The translations under genes were made by a program, and so were the position numbers. A stretch of 28,114 nucleotides of DNA, from positions 1-28,114 of the forward strand of contig DAOVWI010000006.1 of NCBI GenBank assembly GCA_030636765.1, given 5' to 3'. This DNA comes from Gemmatimonadales bacterium (GTDB lineage: Bacteria > Gemmatimonadota > Gemmatimonadetes > Palauibacterales > Palauibacteraceae). Positions 11,035 to 18,273 of the stretch are shown here, one piece after another; position 1 is the stretch's first letter, and the number at the start of each line of letters is the position of its first letter. The notes below the pieces were generated by a model. That model was not told where the DNA came from. It did not search any database and saw only the letters and a program-made list of their open reading frames with translations.

Positions 11035-11283
11035 TCATTCCTCGCCGGCCGGCGAAGTCGGGGGCTCCGCTTGTCTCTTCGGAGGTTCCACCCTCTTCCT
11101 CTTGCGCCACGTTCCGAACAGGGCCGTCAGCAGGCCGAGCAACAGCTCATCGGCCAAGGGGACGAAATCCGGCCAGATCAGGTCCACCACGAAGAGGATC
11201 GCGGTGATCCCGAACAGATAGGGAAACCGAAGCCTCGAGGCGTACCGGAGGAGGATCGCCGAGATGCCTATCCGCGTCTTCAT
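11035..11283 (-). CDS. Small membrane protein, DUF6116-like
   Basis: 82 residues. An amphipathic start is followed by one or two hydrophobic segments (F-P-Y-L-F-G-I-T-A-I-L-F-V-V-D-L and P-L-A-D-E-L-L-L-G-L-L-T-A-L-F), then a basic run W-R-K-R-K-R and a proline/glutamate tail. The R-F-P-x-L-F-x-I-T-A-x-L-F-x-x-D-L pattern with D-E-L-L-L-G-L-L-T is that of the short DUF6116 proteins as I remember them; no function is known. ATG with AAAGG five bases upstream. It sits between two lipoprotein genes, 24 bp after one and 10 bp before the other, so the three are probably one transcript. Confidence 0.75.
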   Translation of the reverse strand: MKTRIGISAILLRYASRLRFPYLFGITAILFVVDLIWPDFVPLADELLLGLLTALFGTWRKRKRVEPPKRQAEPPTSPAGEE

Positions 11284-11307
11284 CTCCGCCTTTGCCGGAC
11301 CGGCGCG

Positions 11308-11823
11308 TCACTCCTCCTCTTCATCCATCGCCATCTCGAACGCTGGGTTGGCGTTCCAGATATCCCGGACGATCTTCCAGGAGCCGTCCGCTTGCCGCTC
11401 ATGGATCGCCACGTACTTGCCGTCTTGGGAGACCGTGACGCCGGAGTCGACCATCGTGCCCGAGAACGAGTACGTGCCCCACTCCACGGCCACGTCGCCC
11501 ATCAGGTAAGAGCCCTCGGATTGGCTCTTCAGGCTCGACGACATCGCGGTGAAGTCCGCCGCCGCATCCGCCACGATCGCGGCCCTGCCTACGAGCGGTG
11601 GCTCGTTCGGTGGCATGGAGACGGCGTCTTCGGCGTAGAGCATTCCGAGGGCCTCGGCGTCTCCGGAGCTCATCGCAGCGCCGTAGGCCTCGTTCACGGC
11701 GGCGAAGTCGGGCGCGTCATACTCGGCGTCCGCGGCGGCCTCGGTCTCGGAGCCTTGTGGCTGACACGCTGCGAGCAGCATGCCAAGCGCCAGCGTGATG
11801 GGTGCGGTCGAGTGCGTCCTCAA
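11308..11823 (-). CDS. NTF2-like (SnoaL/DUF4440-type) secreted lipoprotein
   Basis: About 171 residues. The signal L-A-L-G-M-L-L-A-A-C ends in a textbook lipobox. The mature domain has the DUF4440 order: A-V-N-E-A-Y-G-A-A-M-S-S-G-D-A-E-A-L-G-M-L-Y-A-E-D-A, G-R-A-A-I, and a final strand D-G-S-W-K-I-V-R-D-I-W. The role is unknown. The frame is open upstream to 12153, but the extension is arginine-rich and non-homologous. The TTG at 11823 lies six bases after a GGGAGG site and directly before the signal peptide, so it is the chosen start. The tail is acidic (MAMDEEEE), as in the other lipoprotein of this fold at 21-539. First gene of a likely three-gene transcript. Confidence 0.83.
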   Translation of the reverse strand: MRTHSTAPITLALGMLLAACQPQGSETEAAADAEYDAPDFAAVNEAYGAAMSSGDAEALGMLYAEDAVSMPPNEPPLVGRAAIVADAAADFTAMSSSLKSQSEGSYLMGDVAVEWGTYSFSGTMVDSGVTVSQDGKYVAIHERQADGSWKIVRDIWNANPAFEMAMDEEEE

Positions 11824-12209
11824 GGGAATCCTCCCGTCTCTCGAGTGGGGACTCTGGAAGTGTCTGGAATCGATCCAATGATGGCATAGAGGGGGCGCCG
11901 CCGTCCAGCGGGCGTGCGGGTCCTGAACTTGCACGCTTTGGGACCGTCGCCGTACGGCCGCCGGCACGCGACACGGCGTGTCGAGGGCCTGACGGAACCG
12001 TGCGTCAACGAGGATGTGTCCGGAAAGTACCCGCCGCAAGCGGTTACGGGACGAGTTTCGGGTCGCGCCTCGACAGACGCGAGTTTCGGGCGCGGGTGGC
12101 AGGCCGAGATCCGGACGGCTCTCGGTCCGATACTTTCTTGTCTGTGCTCGCATCTCGTAGTGCCTCCGGGTATCGGCAGCGATCGCGGAGGCGGCCTGGG
12201 GTGGATGGC
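11824..12209. other. Divergent intergenic region with an 11-bp direct repeat
   Basis: A 386-bp gap without a supported gene, between divergently transcribed genes, so it should hold both promoters. The one clear signal is the direct repeat CGAGTTTCGGG at 12052-12062 and 12080-12090 (28 bp start to start), each copy followed by a CGCG-containing stretch; it could be an operator. No convincing -35/-10 pair was found. The open frames crossing this gap are upstream extensions of the flanking genes. Confidence 0.4.
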
Positions 12210-13370
12210 ATGAGCGAGGGCAGGACTCAGAATCAGGAACAGATGGAGCGGCTCCTGAAGCTTCAGACGAAGCTCAGGGAGCTCACCGAGGCGAAGAAGG
12301 CCAGTTGGCGCCAGCAGGGCTTCTCGCCGCAGCAGGCCGCTCCTCTTCCCCCGAGACCGCACGACAGCGCCTCTGCGTCGTCGGCTCCGCCACAGGCATC
12401 ATCCTCTTCGGCTTCCCCGGACACACCGGCTGCCGGCTCCGTACGCGCCGGGTCGATCGCGCGCGGTACCGATGGACAACCTCCCGCCACGGAAGCGCGA
12501 GCGTCCGAAGCCGAGCTCGCCGTCACCACCGATGCCGAACTTGCCGTCGCCACCGAAGCTCTCCGTACGGGGGCGGCTGTCGTGCTTTCTGCGGTGGTTA
12601 CGAAGGTGCGGCAGATCGCCGGCCAGATGTGGGCCGACGCTCGGGGCGCGCTCGCCCGCTCGCGCAGGCCGAAGCGCAGGCCCCGGCCGGGTGACCCGAT
12701 CACGGCTGAGGATCTCATCGATGGTCGGGGAGTCTGGGCACGTCTCCTCGGGGCCGCGGTGTACCTGGTGGGTCTTGCGGTCATTGGCGTCGTGATCCTG
12801 TTCCAGGCTGGTAAGGTGGATCTGCCTCAACTGGACAGCGGCGACCTGCCGGCCGCGACGTCCGGCAGAGCTGCGTCTTCCGGCAGAATGGTGCCTTCCG
12901 GTAGAGCGGCCCCCTCCGGCGGCGAAGCCCCGTCCGAGGTGACGGAAGCGCGGTTGGATGCGGCGTCCGCCACGGGCTCACCCGACGGATCCACGGGCTC
13001 ACCGCCGGAGGAGGCCGCCAAGGGATCGGTCGTGGGGCCGGGCCTCGAAGGCCCCACCGACGTCGAGGAGGCCTTCACACCTGAGGTTCGCGAGTTCGCC
13101 AGACTGCAGGGAGACCTGGCGTTCCGGATCGGCGAGTACGAGATCACCCGGAGCGAGTTCGGGCGGGGCAAGGCGGACTGCAAAGCGTTGTCCGCTGGCT
13201 TCGAGCGGGTGGATCGGGCGCACCTCGTGATCTCCCGGGTCGTGGCCCGCTGGCGTGAGCGTCCCGAGCGCCAGAGCCAGGCCTACAGCGAGCTCTCGAC
13301 GCTCCTCGATGACGTGCGGAGGCACTACGAGGCGAGCGGCTGCGCTCCGTTCGATAGCCCGCTTCCCTGA
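12210..13370 (+). CDS. Single-pass membrane protein with C-terminal two-cysteine domain
   Basis: 386 residues, no family recognised. Order: an N-terminal helix likely to form a coiled coil (E-Q-M-E-R-L-L-K-L-Q-T-K-L-R-E-L, residues 9-30), a long Ser/Ala/Pro-rich disordered stretch, a basic segment before the membrane (R-S-R-R-P-K-R-R-P-R), one membrane helix at about 178-198 (V-Y-L-V-G-L-A-V-I-G-V-V-I-L-F), a second low-complexity linker with repeats of P/S-S-G-R, and a C-terminal helical domain at about 294-380. That domain has I-G-E-Y, D-C324-K-A-L, R-V-D-R-A-H and Y-E-A-S-G-C378. The same features end the JAMM protein at 18274-19902, so the two share a domain. The positive-inside rule puts the N-terminus in the cytoplasm and the two cysteines in the periplasm, where they could form a disulfide. 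The frame is open from 11802; the ATG at 12210 follows GGGGTGG. Confidence 0.78.
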   Translation: MSEGRTQNQEQMERLLKLQTKLRELTEAKKASWRQQGFSPQQAAPLPPRPHDSASASSAPPQASSSSASPDTPAAGSVRAGSIARGTDGQPPATEARASEAELAVTTDAELAVATEALRTGAAVVLSAVVTKVRQIAGQMWADARGALARSRRPKRRPRPGDPITAEDLIDGRGVWARLLGAAVYLVGLAVIGVVILFQAGKVDLPQLDSGDLPAATSGRAASSGRMVPSGRAAPSGGEAPSEVTEARLDAASATGSPDGSTGSPPEEAAKGSVVGPGLEGPTDVEEAFTPEVREFARLQGDLAFRIGEYEITRSEFGRGKADCKALSAGFERVDRAHLVISRVVARWRERPERQSQAYSELSTLLDDVRRHYEASGCAPFDSPLP

Positions 13371-13374
13371 TCAC

Positions 13375-13390
13375 GCTCCGTCCCCGGAGC
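13375..13390. terminator. GC hairpin between convergent genes
   Basis: GCTCCG-TCCC-CGGAGC is a perfect 6-bp stem with a tetraloop, starting 5 bp after the stop of the plus-strand membrane protein gene and facing the stop of the minus-strand gene at 13437. No T-run follows. A shared terminator is the simplest reading. Confidence 0.4.
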
Positions 13391-13436
13391 CACGATTCGG
13401 AGAGTCGTCACCCTCCTGAGCCGGTGATCCGGGCCG

Positions 13437-13742
13437 TCAACCCCACTTCCTCCCGAGCTCCTCGAGCCCCGCCGCCGCCAGTTCCTCCGGCGACATGACG
13501 ATCCCGAACTGGACCGCGGCGTTGAACTGGAGGAACCACGGCTCCGCGATCCTCGGGATAGCAGAGGGGTTCTCGACGTCCACGATCATGATTGCGCCCC
13601 GGTCGCCACCCATCTCCGTGAAGTAGACGGCTTCCGGATCGATATCAGCCAGAATCGCCTGCATGGTCTCGCCGATCGTCCCGTCTCGCACCTTGTCGTT
13701 GAAATCCTCCGGTGGCAGGGTGATCTGGACCAGCATCCTCAT
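13437..13742 (-). CDS. Small conserved protein (DUF3303 / 'panthothenate synthetase'-like ferredoxin-fold)
   Basis: 101 residues, M-R-M-L-V-Q-I-T-L-P-P-E-D-F-N with G-T-I-G-E-T-M, A-V-Y-F-T-E-M-G-G-D-R-G-A-I-M-I-V-D-V and a closing W-F-L-Q-F-N-A-A-V-Q-F. The strand-helix-strand-strand-helix-strand order suggests an alpha/beta ferredoxin-like barrel. Similar small proteins are often labelled panthothenate synthetase or DUF3303 in databases without experimental basis. The function is unknown. The start at 13742 has a near-perfect AAAGGAGG site; the longer open frame to 13895 would run into the preceding gene. The gap to the SBP56-like gene upstream is only 34 bp, so they are probably co-transcribed. 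Confidence 0.8.
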   Translation of the reverse strand: MRMLVQITLPPEDFNDKVRDGTIGETMQAILADIDPEAVYFTEMGGDRGAIMIVDVENPSAIPRIAEPWFLQFNAAVQFGIVMSPEELAAAGLEELGRKWG

Positions 13743-13776
13743 CGTAGCCTCCTTTTCTGCGGTTCGTTGGGGCCCT

Positions 13777-15039
13777 TCATCTGCGGCTGAACACCGCCCC
13801 GTGAGGTGCGGCGCCGCCCGTGTCACCGTGGGGCCAGCTCTCCCGGTCGAGGTCGACACCGGGCCGCTCGGCCCCGGGCTCGCGGAAGGTCTCATCCAGT
13901 GAGAGGGCCCCTGTCGCGCGATCCAACCGTGCGATCAGCACCCATCCCGTGAGCTCTCCCGCGCCGGTGATGACGATGCGCTCGCCGTTCGGCTCGAGGC
14001 CAATCCAGTGCGGGTGGTCGCCCTCCTCGAGGACAAGCCGGCCGACCTCCCGGGGCCGGTCCGGATCCGTGATGTCGAGCGAGATGAGGGCGTGGGCGGC
14101 CGGCACCGTGTGCACCCAGTATCGTTCGGTCACGACCGGCAGGGCGCAATACGTATCGTCCTCCTTCGGAAAGGAGTAGACGAGCCTGGCCGTCGGCTCC
14201 TCTTCCTCCAGATCCTGGAGCTTGTAAAGGCCGCACGAGAACGTCGAGACGAGAACGGTCCGGCCATCCGCCAGCAGGCGGGGCTCCGCCGTGCCCAGGT
14301 GCTCGGATCCGCGCTCGCCCGGCTCGAGCACAATCGTGCTCAACAACGAGAGATCGGAAAGACTCCAGACCTGCACGGCGGGGTTCAGCTCACCGACCAT
14401 GTCGGTGGTCGTGGTGACGACCCGATCGAGCTCCGGCACAGCGCACAGACTGTATGGGCGGATGCTCGGGTCGAGCTCCGGAACTGCCGCGCTTCCCGAG
14501 CGGACCATCCGGCCCGAGGGGTCGAGCTCGACGAGCCCGCCCGTCCGGATCTCGTCGCTGGATGGTCCCGAGCGCCTCTGAAAGGTCGCCAGGACATTAC
14601 CGTTTGGGAGCCGCTCGAAGCTGTGGGGGTGGTCGTACTCGCCCGCCTCCGCAAAGGAGCCAGCGAGCCGGGGAGCCTCGGGGTTGGCCACGTCGATCAG
14701 GAAGGTGAATCCGGACTGGAACGCGTTGGCAAACAGCACGCCGTTCCGCGGCATGACGTGCTCGGTGTGGTGGGCACCTCCGGTGACGCCGACCGGAAGG
14801 GTGGCCACGACTCGCGCGTATGTGGCGGATGACGGCCGCACGTCGATAACGGCCAGAAAGTCGCTGTCCGCTCCGTCGCCGTCGCCGGCCCACACGTATA
14901 GGTAGTGGCTCGGAAGCTCCGGCGTGTCGTTGGCGTTCGGCGCGCAGCCCCACAGCAATGGGGCCCCGACCAACAGGGCGGCGAGCGCCCGAATCGGAGG
15001 AAGTCCTGCCGGCGCGCGCGAGGTCGCACAACCGTCCAT
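13777..15039 (-). CDS. SBP56/selenium-binding-protein-like propeller, lipoprotein-type
   Basis: About 420 residues. The N-terminal signal ends in L-L-W-G-C, a probable lipid anchor. The mature protein follows the SBP56/methanethiol-oxidase order: H-Y-L-Y-V-W, D-F-L-A-V-I-D-V, Y-A-R-V-V-A-T-L-P-V, H-H-T-E-H, F-L-I-D-V, then D-H-P-H-S-F-E-R-L-P-N-G-N-V-L-A-T-F, a run of propeller blades, and H-P-H-W near the end. Several of these histidines correspond to the metal-ligand region of methanethiol oxidases. It differs from classical SBP56: it is shorter, exported, and lacks the C-G-N-C-G selenium motif. An extracytoplasmic metal-binding oxidoreductase is possible but unproven. The frame is open to 15129; the ATG at 15039 follows AGAGGG. 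Confidence 0.75.
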   Translation of the reverse strand: MDGCATSRAPAGLPPIRALAALLVGAPLLWGCAPNANDTPELPSHYLYVWAGDGDGADSDFLAVIDVRPSSATYARVVATLPVGVTGGAHHTEHVMPRNGVLFANAFQSGFTFLIDVANPEAPRLAGSFAEAGEYDHPHSFERLPNGNVLATFQRRSGPSSDEIRTGGLVELDPSGRMVRSGSAAVPELDPSIRPYSLCAVPELDRVVTTTTDMVGELNPAVQVWSLSDLSLLSTIVLEPGERGSEHLGTAEPRLLADGRTVLVSTFSCGLYKLQDLEEEEPTARLVYSFPKEDDTYCALPVVTERYWVHTVPAAHALISLDITDPDRPREVGRLVLEEGDHPHWIGLEPNGERIVITGAGELTGWVLIARLDRATGALSLDETFREPGAERPGVDLDRESWPHGDTGGAAPHGAVFSRR

Positions 15040-15243
15040 CCAGCCCTCTTCTCTTTCTTTTTCCTGGTGGCGGGCGAATCCTGCCGGCGTCCGCGATCGG
15101 GTGCCGAGCGTACGGATCGCGCTGATCAACGTAGGGAAGTCGGCGCTGCACGAAAACGTGTCGCCCCCTGAACGAACCCGGCGTGTTCGAGCGTGTACAC
15201 CGAGCGGCCACGTGAAATATTGGGCTTACAAAGGACGTGCCGC

Positions 15244-17406
15244 ATGAAGCAGATGGCCAGAGTCGCTGTTCTTCTACTTTCGCTTGTCGTGGTCGGAACC
15301 ATGATCGGCATGGTTGCGCCGGCCGACCAGGTGGCTGCGATCGGCTTTGTGGCACCGGGCCATGCGCTCGCGCAGGCGCCACCGGATTCCACGGAGAGCA
15401 CGGCCGACGACGTGGACTCGAGGGCGGCCGACGACGTGGACTCGAGGGCGGCCGACGATCCGGGATCCGAAGCGGTCGAGATGTTCGCGCCCGTCGATCT
15501 CTACCCGCCGGACGAGTATCGGACGGCGGCGGGTGCACCGGGCGCGGCCTACTGGCAGCAGCGGGTCGACTATCGCATCGAGGCGACGCTCGACGCAGAC
15601 GCCCATCGCGTGACCGGCTCCGAGACGATCACCTACACGAACAACAGCCCGGACTCGCTCTTCTCGATCTGGCTTCAGCTCGACCAGAATCTCTTCCGGC
15701 CCGACAGCCGTGGGGCGGCGCATGCTGCAGAGATGGAGGATGCGCGCTTCCGGGGAGCCTTCGAGGGTGGCGGCTACGATATCGGACGCGTGGCGGTCAT
15801 CCGCGACGGCGTGCCGCTGGAGGTGCCCGAGTCAAACGCTGCCGCCGGTGGGTCGGCGGGCGAGATCACTGTGTCAGGCCTGGCGTACTCGATCGACGGC
15901 ACGATGATGGAGATCAGCTTGGACCGGGCGATTGCACCGGTGGGTGGCCAGATCGAGATCCAACTCGACTACGCCTTTGAGGTGCCCGAGACGGGAGCGG
16001 ATCGTATGGGCCGCTTCAAGGCGAAGAAGGGGACGGTCTACGAGCTGGCCCAGTGGTATCCGAGGGCGTTCGTGTACGACGACGTCAACGGATGGAACGT
16101 GATGCCGTACCTCGGGCAGGGCGAGTTCTATCTCGAGTACGGCGACTTCGACGTCGAGATCACCGTGCCTCGCGAGTTCATAGTGGTGGCGACCGGCGAG
16201 CTCCAGAACGATCAAGAGGTGCTCACCCAGGAGCAGCAGGAGCGTCTGGCTCTTGCCGGGCGTAGCCCCACACGTGTGTTCATCGTCGAGAAAGACGAAG
16301 TGGGCAAGGAGGAGTCTCGCCCGGCCGGAGATGGCCCGATCACCTGGAAGTTTCGGGCCGAGAATGTACGTGACTTCGCTTGGGCCGCCTCTAGGGCGTT
16401 TATCTGGGACGCGGCCAGCTGGGATGGGGTGCTGGCGATGTCTGCCTACCCGCAGGAGGGGATCAGCCAGGCGCGCGAGCCGCCCGGCTGGGAGAAGGCC
16501 ACCGAGTACGTGGTGCATGCGCTGCAGCACTACTCCGGAAAGTGGGAGCCCTACCCCTACCCGGTGGCGATCAACGTCGCCGGGACGGCGCTCGGGATGG
16601 AGTACCCGATGATCGTCTTCTGCTCGGTTCAGGCGCGGGGCTTCGGCCTCTTCCTGGTCACGGACCATGAGATCGCCCATGCGTGGTTCCCGATGCTGGT
16701 GGGTTCCGATGAGCGCCGCTATCCGTGGATGGACGAGGGACTGGACACTTTCATGAACCACTACTCCCAGATCGATTTTGGCGGAGATCCGTGGCCGGCC
16801 GACCCCGTGCTTCCGCGCAACGGCGCCCGGCTCACCCGGTCGGAGATGTCTGCGAGGTCCCTGATGACCCCCCCCGATTCGATCTCCGAGGACGAACTCG
16901 GTTTTCTGGGCTACGCCAAGCCCGGAATGCTCCTGTACGTCCTTCGCGAGTACGTGCTCGGGCCCGAGGCGTTCGACCCCGCTTTCCAGGAGTACATCGA
17001 TCGGTGGGCATATAAGCACCCTCAGCCGGCGGACTTCTTCCGTACCGTTGAAGACGTCTCGGGCGTGGATCTCGCCTGGTTCTGGCGGTCCTGGTTCCTT
17101 GGCAACGGGTACTTGGATCAGGCGGTGAGCTCCGTTCAGACGCGGGGCGACACGACTGTCGTCACGATCACGAACCGTGGAGAAGTCGTCATGCCGATGG
17201 AGCTCCGACTCGTGTACCGGGACGGCACGGATGAGTGCCTCCAGCTGCCGGTGGACATCTGGAGGGAGGGGGACACGTACACGAGGGAGGTGGTCGGCAA
17301 GAAGGTGCGTACCGTCCACGTGGACCCGCGCGGCATGCTTCCGGATGTGAACCGAAGCAACAACGTGTGGGGCCGGGGCGTCGTCACGCGCGTCGATAAG
17401 TGCTAG
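15244..17406 (+). CDS. Secreted M1-family (aminopeptidase N-like) metallopeptidase
   Basis: 720 residues. A signal peptide (M-K-Q-M-A-R-V-A-V-L-L-L-S-L) is followed by an Asp/Ala-rich linker, an N-terminal beta-saddle domain (Y-R-I-E-A-T-L-D, V-T-G-S-E-T-I-T-Y-T-N-N), and the catalytic domain with the substrate-binding G-M-E-Y-P motif (GAMEN equivalent) and the zinc site H475-E476-I-A-H479-A-W, with E498 in M-D-E-G-L-D-T-F spaced exactly as HExxH-x18-E. The C-terminus is a short beta domain, without the long helical domain of E. coli PepN, as in the shorter bacterial M1 enzymes. It should remove N-terminal residues from peptides in the periplasm. The ATG at 15244 is preferred over the upstream GTG at 15193 because of AAAGGA upstream and the signal peptide. 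Confidence 0.92.
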   Translation: MKQMARVAVLLLSLVVVGTMIGMVAPADQVAAIGFVAPGHALAQAPPDSTESTADDVDSRAADDVDSRAADDPGSEAVEMFAPVDLYPPDEYRTAAGAPGAAYWQQRVDYRIEATLDADAHRVTGSETITYTNNSPDSLFSIWLQLDQNLFRPDSRGAAHAAEMEDARFRGAFEGGGYDIGRVAVIRDGVPLEVPESNAAAGGSAGEITVSGLAYSIDGTMMEISLDRAIAPVGGQIEIQLDYAFEVPETGADRMGRFKAKKGTVYELAQWYPRAFVYDDVNGWNVMPYLGQGEFYLEYGDFDVEITVPREFIVVATGELQNDQEVLTQEQQERLALAGRSPTRVFIVEKDEVGKEESRPAGDGPITWKFRAENVRDFAWAASRAFIWDAASWDGVLAMSAYPQEGISQAREPPGWEKATEYVVHALQHYSGKWEPYPYPVAINVAGTALGMEYPMIVFCSVQARGFGLFLVTDHEIAHAWFPMLVGSDERRYPWMDEGLDTFMNHYSQIDFGGDPWPADPVLPRNGARLTRSEMSARSLMTPPDSISEDELGFLGYAKPGMLLYVLREYVLGPEAFDPAFQEYIDRWAYKHPQPADFFRTVEDVSGVDLAWFWRSWFLGNGYLDQAVSSVQTRGDTTVVTITNRGEVVMPMELRLVYRDGTDECLQLPVDIWREGDTYTREVVGKKVRTVHVDPRGMLPDVNRSNNVWGRGVVTRVDKC
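15402..15449 (+). repeat. 24-bp tandem duplication inside the M1 peptidase linker
   Basis: Two identical 24-bp units (15402-15425 and 15426-15449), followed by the first 9 bp of a third. They encode the repeat A-D-D-V-D-S-R-A in the linker between the signal peptide and the first domain. In frame, so the reading frame is kept. Likely a recent slippage product. Confidence 0.9.
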
Positions 17407-17429
17407 GCGAGACCACGCCAGGGAGGCCG

Positions 17430-17454
17430 CCATCGATTCGGCCGGAATCGATGG
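17430..17454. terminator. Perfect 10-bp hairpin after the M1 peptidase gene
   Basis: CCATCGATTC and GAATCGATGG form a perfect 10-bp stem around a 5-nt loop, 23 bp after the stop codon. No T-run follows, so either a stem-only terminator or an mRNA 3'-end stabiliser. A separate T9 run (17540-17548) lies 85 bp further on, too far away to belong to this stem. Confidence 0.5.
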
Positions 17455-17524
17455 TGGGGATGCCGTAACCAGGGCATTCGCTCCACAAAGATTTGCAAAA
17501 TCTCATGTTCGCCCCTTTCGGGGG

Positions 17525-17553
17525 TTGCGTCGGCAAAAGTTTTTTTTTATCAT
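17525..17553 (+). promoter_or_regulatory. Possible promoter of the structured RNA candidate
   Basis: TTGCGT (17525-17530), a 17-nt spacer that holds an A4/T9 tract, and TATCAT (17548-17553). The -10 matches five of six consensus positions, the -35 only three. Transcription would start near 17560, at the 5' edge of the region of stable hairpins. Alternatively the T-run is a terminator tail for read-through from the peptidase gene, with the small CCCC-TTTC-GGGG stem at 17512-17523 upstream of it. Confidence 0.4.
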
Positions 17554-17559
17554 ATTACC

Positions 17560-17835
17560 GTGCTTAAGGAGAAGGCACCGGCGTTCCGGAATGTCGCGCC
17601 CTCTGGCTGAAGCACCGGTCGCCCGACAGGCGATCGACCGAAGAGCTTAGGTTCGGAGGTCGGAGCGTCAAACCGCGGGTCGGGTGAAGCTGGTACCAGA
17701 CCGGTGTGGTCTCGGAAGAGAAGCGCAAATCGACCGAGACAGAATTGCCAGGCGGTAGAGGTTTGATCGAAAGGTCAGATCGAAATTCTCTTCTCGGCCC
17801 CCGACACTCTTCGGAGTGCGCGGGGGCTGAGTACA
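17560..17835 (+). ncRNA. Candidate structured non-coding RNA
   Basis: No credible reading frame crosses this stretch, but it is dense in stable hairpins. 17616-17640: CGGTCGCC pairs with GGCG...ACCG. 17709-17740: GTCTCGG pairs with CCGAGAC (7 bp). 17762-17779: TTTGATC pairs with GGTCAGA, closed by a GAAA tetraloop. 17794-17830: a 10-bp stem TCGGCCCCCG/CGGGGGCTGA, then CACTC/GAGTG closed by a TTCG tetraloop. GNRA and UUCG loops on stacked stems are typical of functional RNA. The GAAA and TTCG loops are in the plus-strand sense, which gives the proposed strand. It does not show the conserved motifs of RNase P RNA (GAGGAAAGTCC), tmRNA, 4.5S RNA or common riboswitches. The ends are approximate. 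It could also be a very long leader, but the next gene is 440 bp away with its own promoter. Confidence 0.45.
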
Positions 17836-18007
17836 TCTAGGTAGCACGTCCGGGCACACCTGGATCCACGCGTCCACAAACCGGCGATCCTCATCAGCTC
17901 TCATCAGCTCCGCCTCTTCGCTGGAATCCCGTCCTCCGTCGTCTGCTCGGAGATGTCTGCTCCAATACTAGCAAGAACGGTTTTTTAGAAAACTGAAAGG
18001 GCGAGAA

Positions 18008-18027
18008 TGTGGACAACGTGTGGACAA
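18008..18027 (-). promoter_or_regulatory. Two tandem DnaA-type boxes
   Basis: TGTGGACAA occurs at 18008-18016 and again at 18019-18027; each is the complement of TTGTCCACA, the DnaA box form used in many GC-rich bacteria. The two are 11 bp apart start to start, about one helical turn, so DnaA would bind on one face. Weaker relatives are GCGTCCACA at 17870-17878 and the complement of CAATCCACA at 18098-18106. An AT-richer stretch follows (18026-18052). This may be a replication origin element or a DnaA-regulated promoter. Confidence 0.5.
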
Positions 18028-18142
18028 AAACGTAGAGAATTCTATTTCTAGGTCTGGTCCAGCGCGAACTGGTTGCTGGTCGAGTTTTCCCCGCAGGTGT
18101 GGATTGCTTCCTTTCCATCGAAAGAGGAGGGCGACGTCCGGG

Positions 18143-18171
18143 TTGACGCCAAAGACCCGCTTTGCTACCGT
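18143..18171 (+). promoter_or_regulatory. Sigma-70-like promoter upstream of the JAMM gene
   Basis: TTGACG (18143-18148), a 17-nt spacer, and TACCGT (18166-18171): five of six -35 matches with a GC-organism style -10 (T-A-n-n-n-T). The start point would be near 18178, giving a leader of about 95 nt before the JAMM protein gene, which is the only gene it can serve. This is the best promoter match I found in the window. Confidence 0.55.
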
Positions 18172-18273
18172 GCAGCTGTCCCGCCTGTACGCCCAACCGT
18201 TGATTCGTCAGCCGCAGTAACCAGCTGAAGAATGCTGTAACTCGCGGTCGTATCACGCAATGGCGTGAGGCAG

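Noticed and set aside
15874..17433. 519-residue minus-strand frame inside the M1 peptidase gene
   Set aside because: Antisense shadow of a gene with an intact zinc site; no recognisable domain.
17560..17835. RNase P RNA, tmRNA or 4.5S RNA as identity of the structured region
   Set aside because: An ACAGAA string is present, but the GAGGAAAGTCC partner of RNase P, the tRNA-like ends of tmRNA and the SRP tetraloop motif are missing.
17564..17904. Two short minus-strand frames over the structured RNA candidate
   Set aside because: They overlap each other in different frames, contain the hairpins, and lack start signals; a structured RNA explains the region better.
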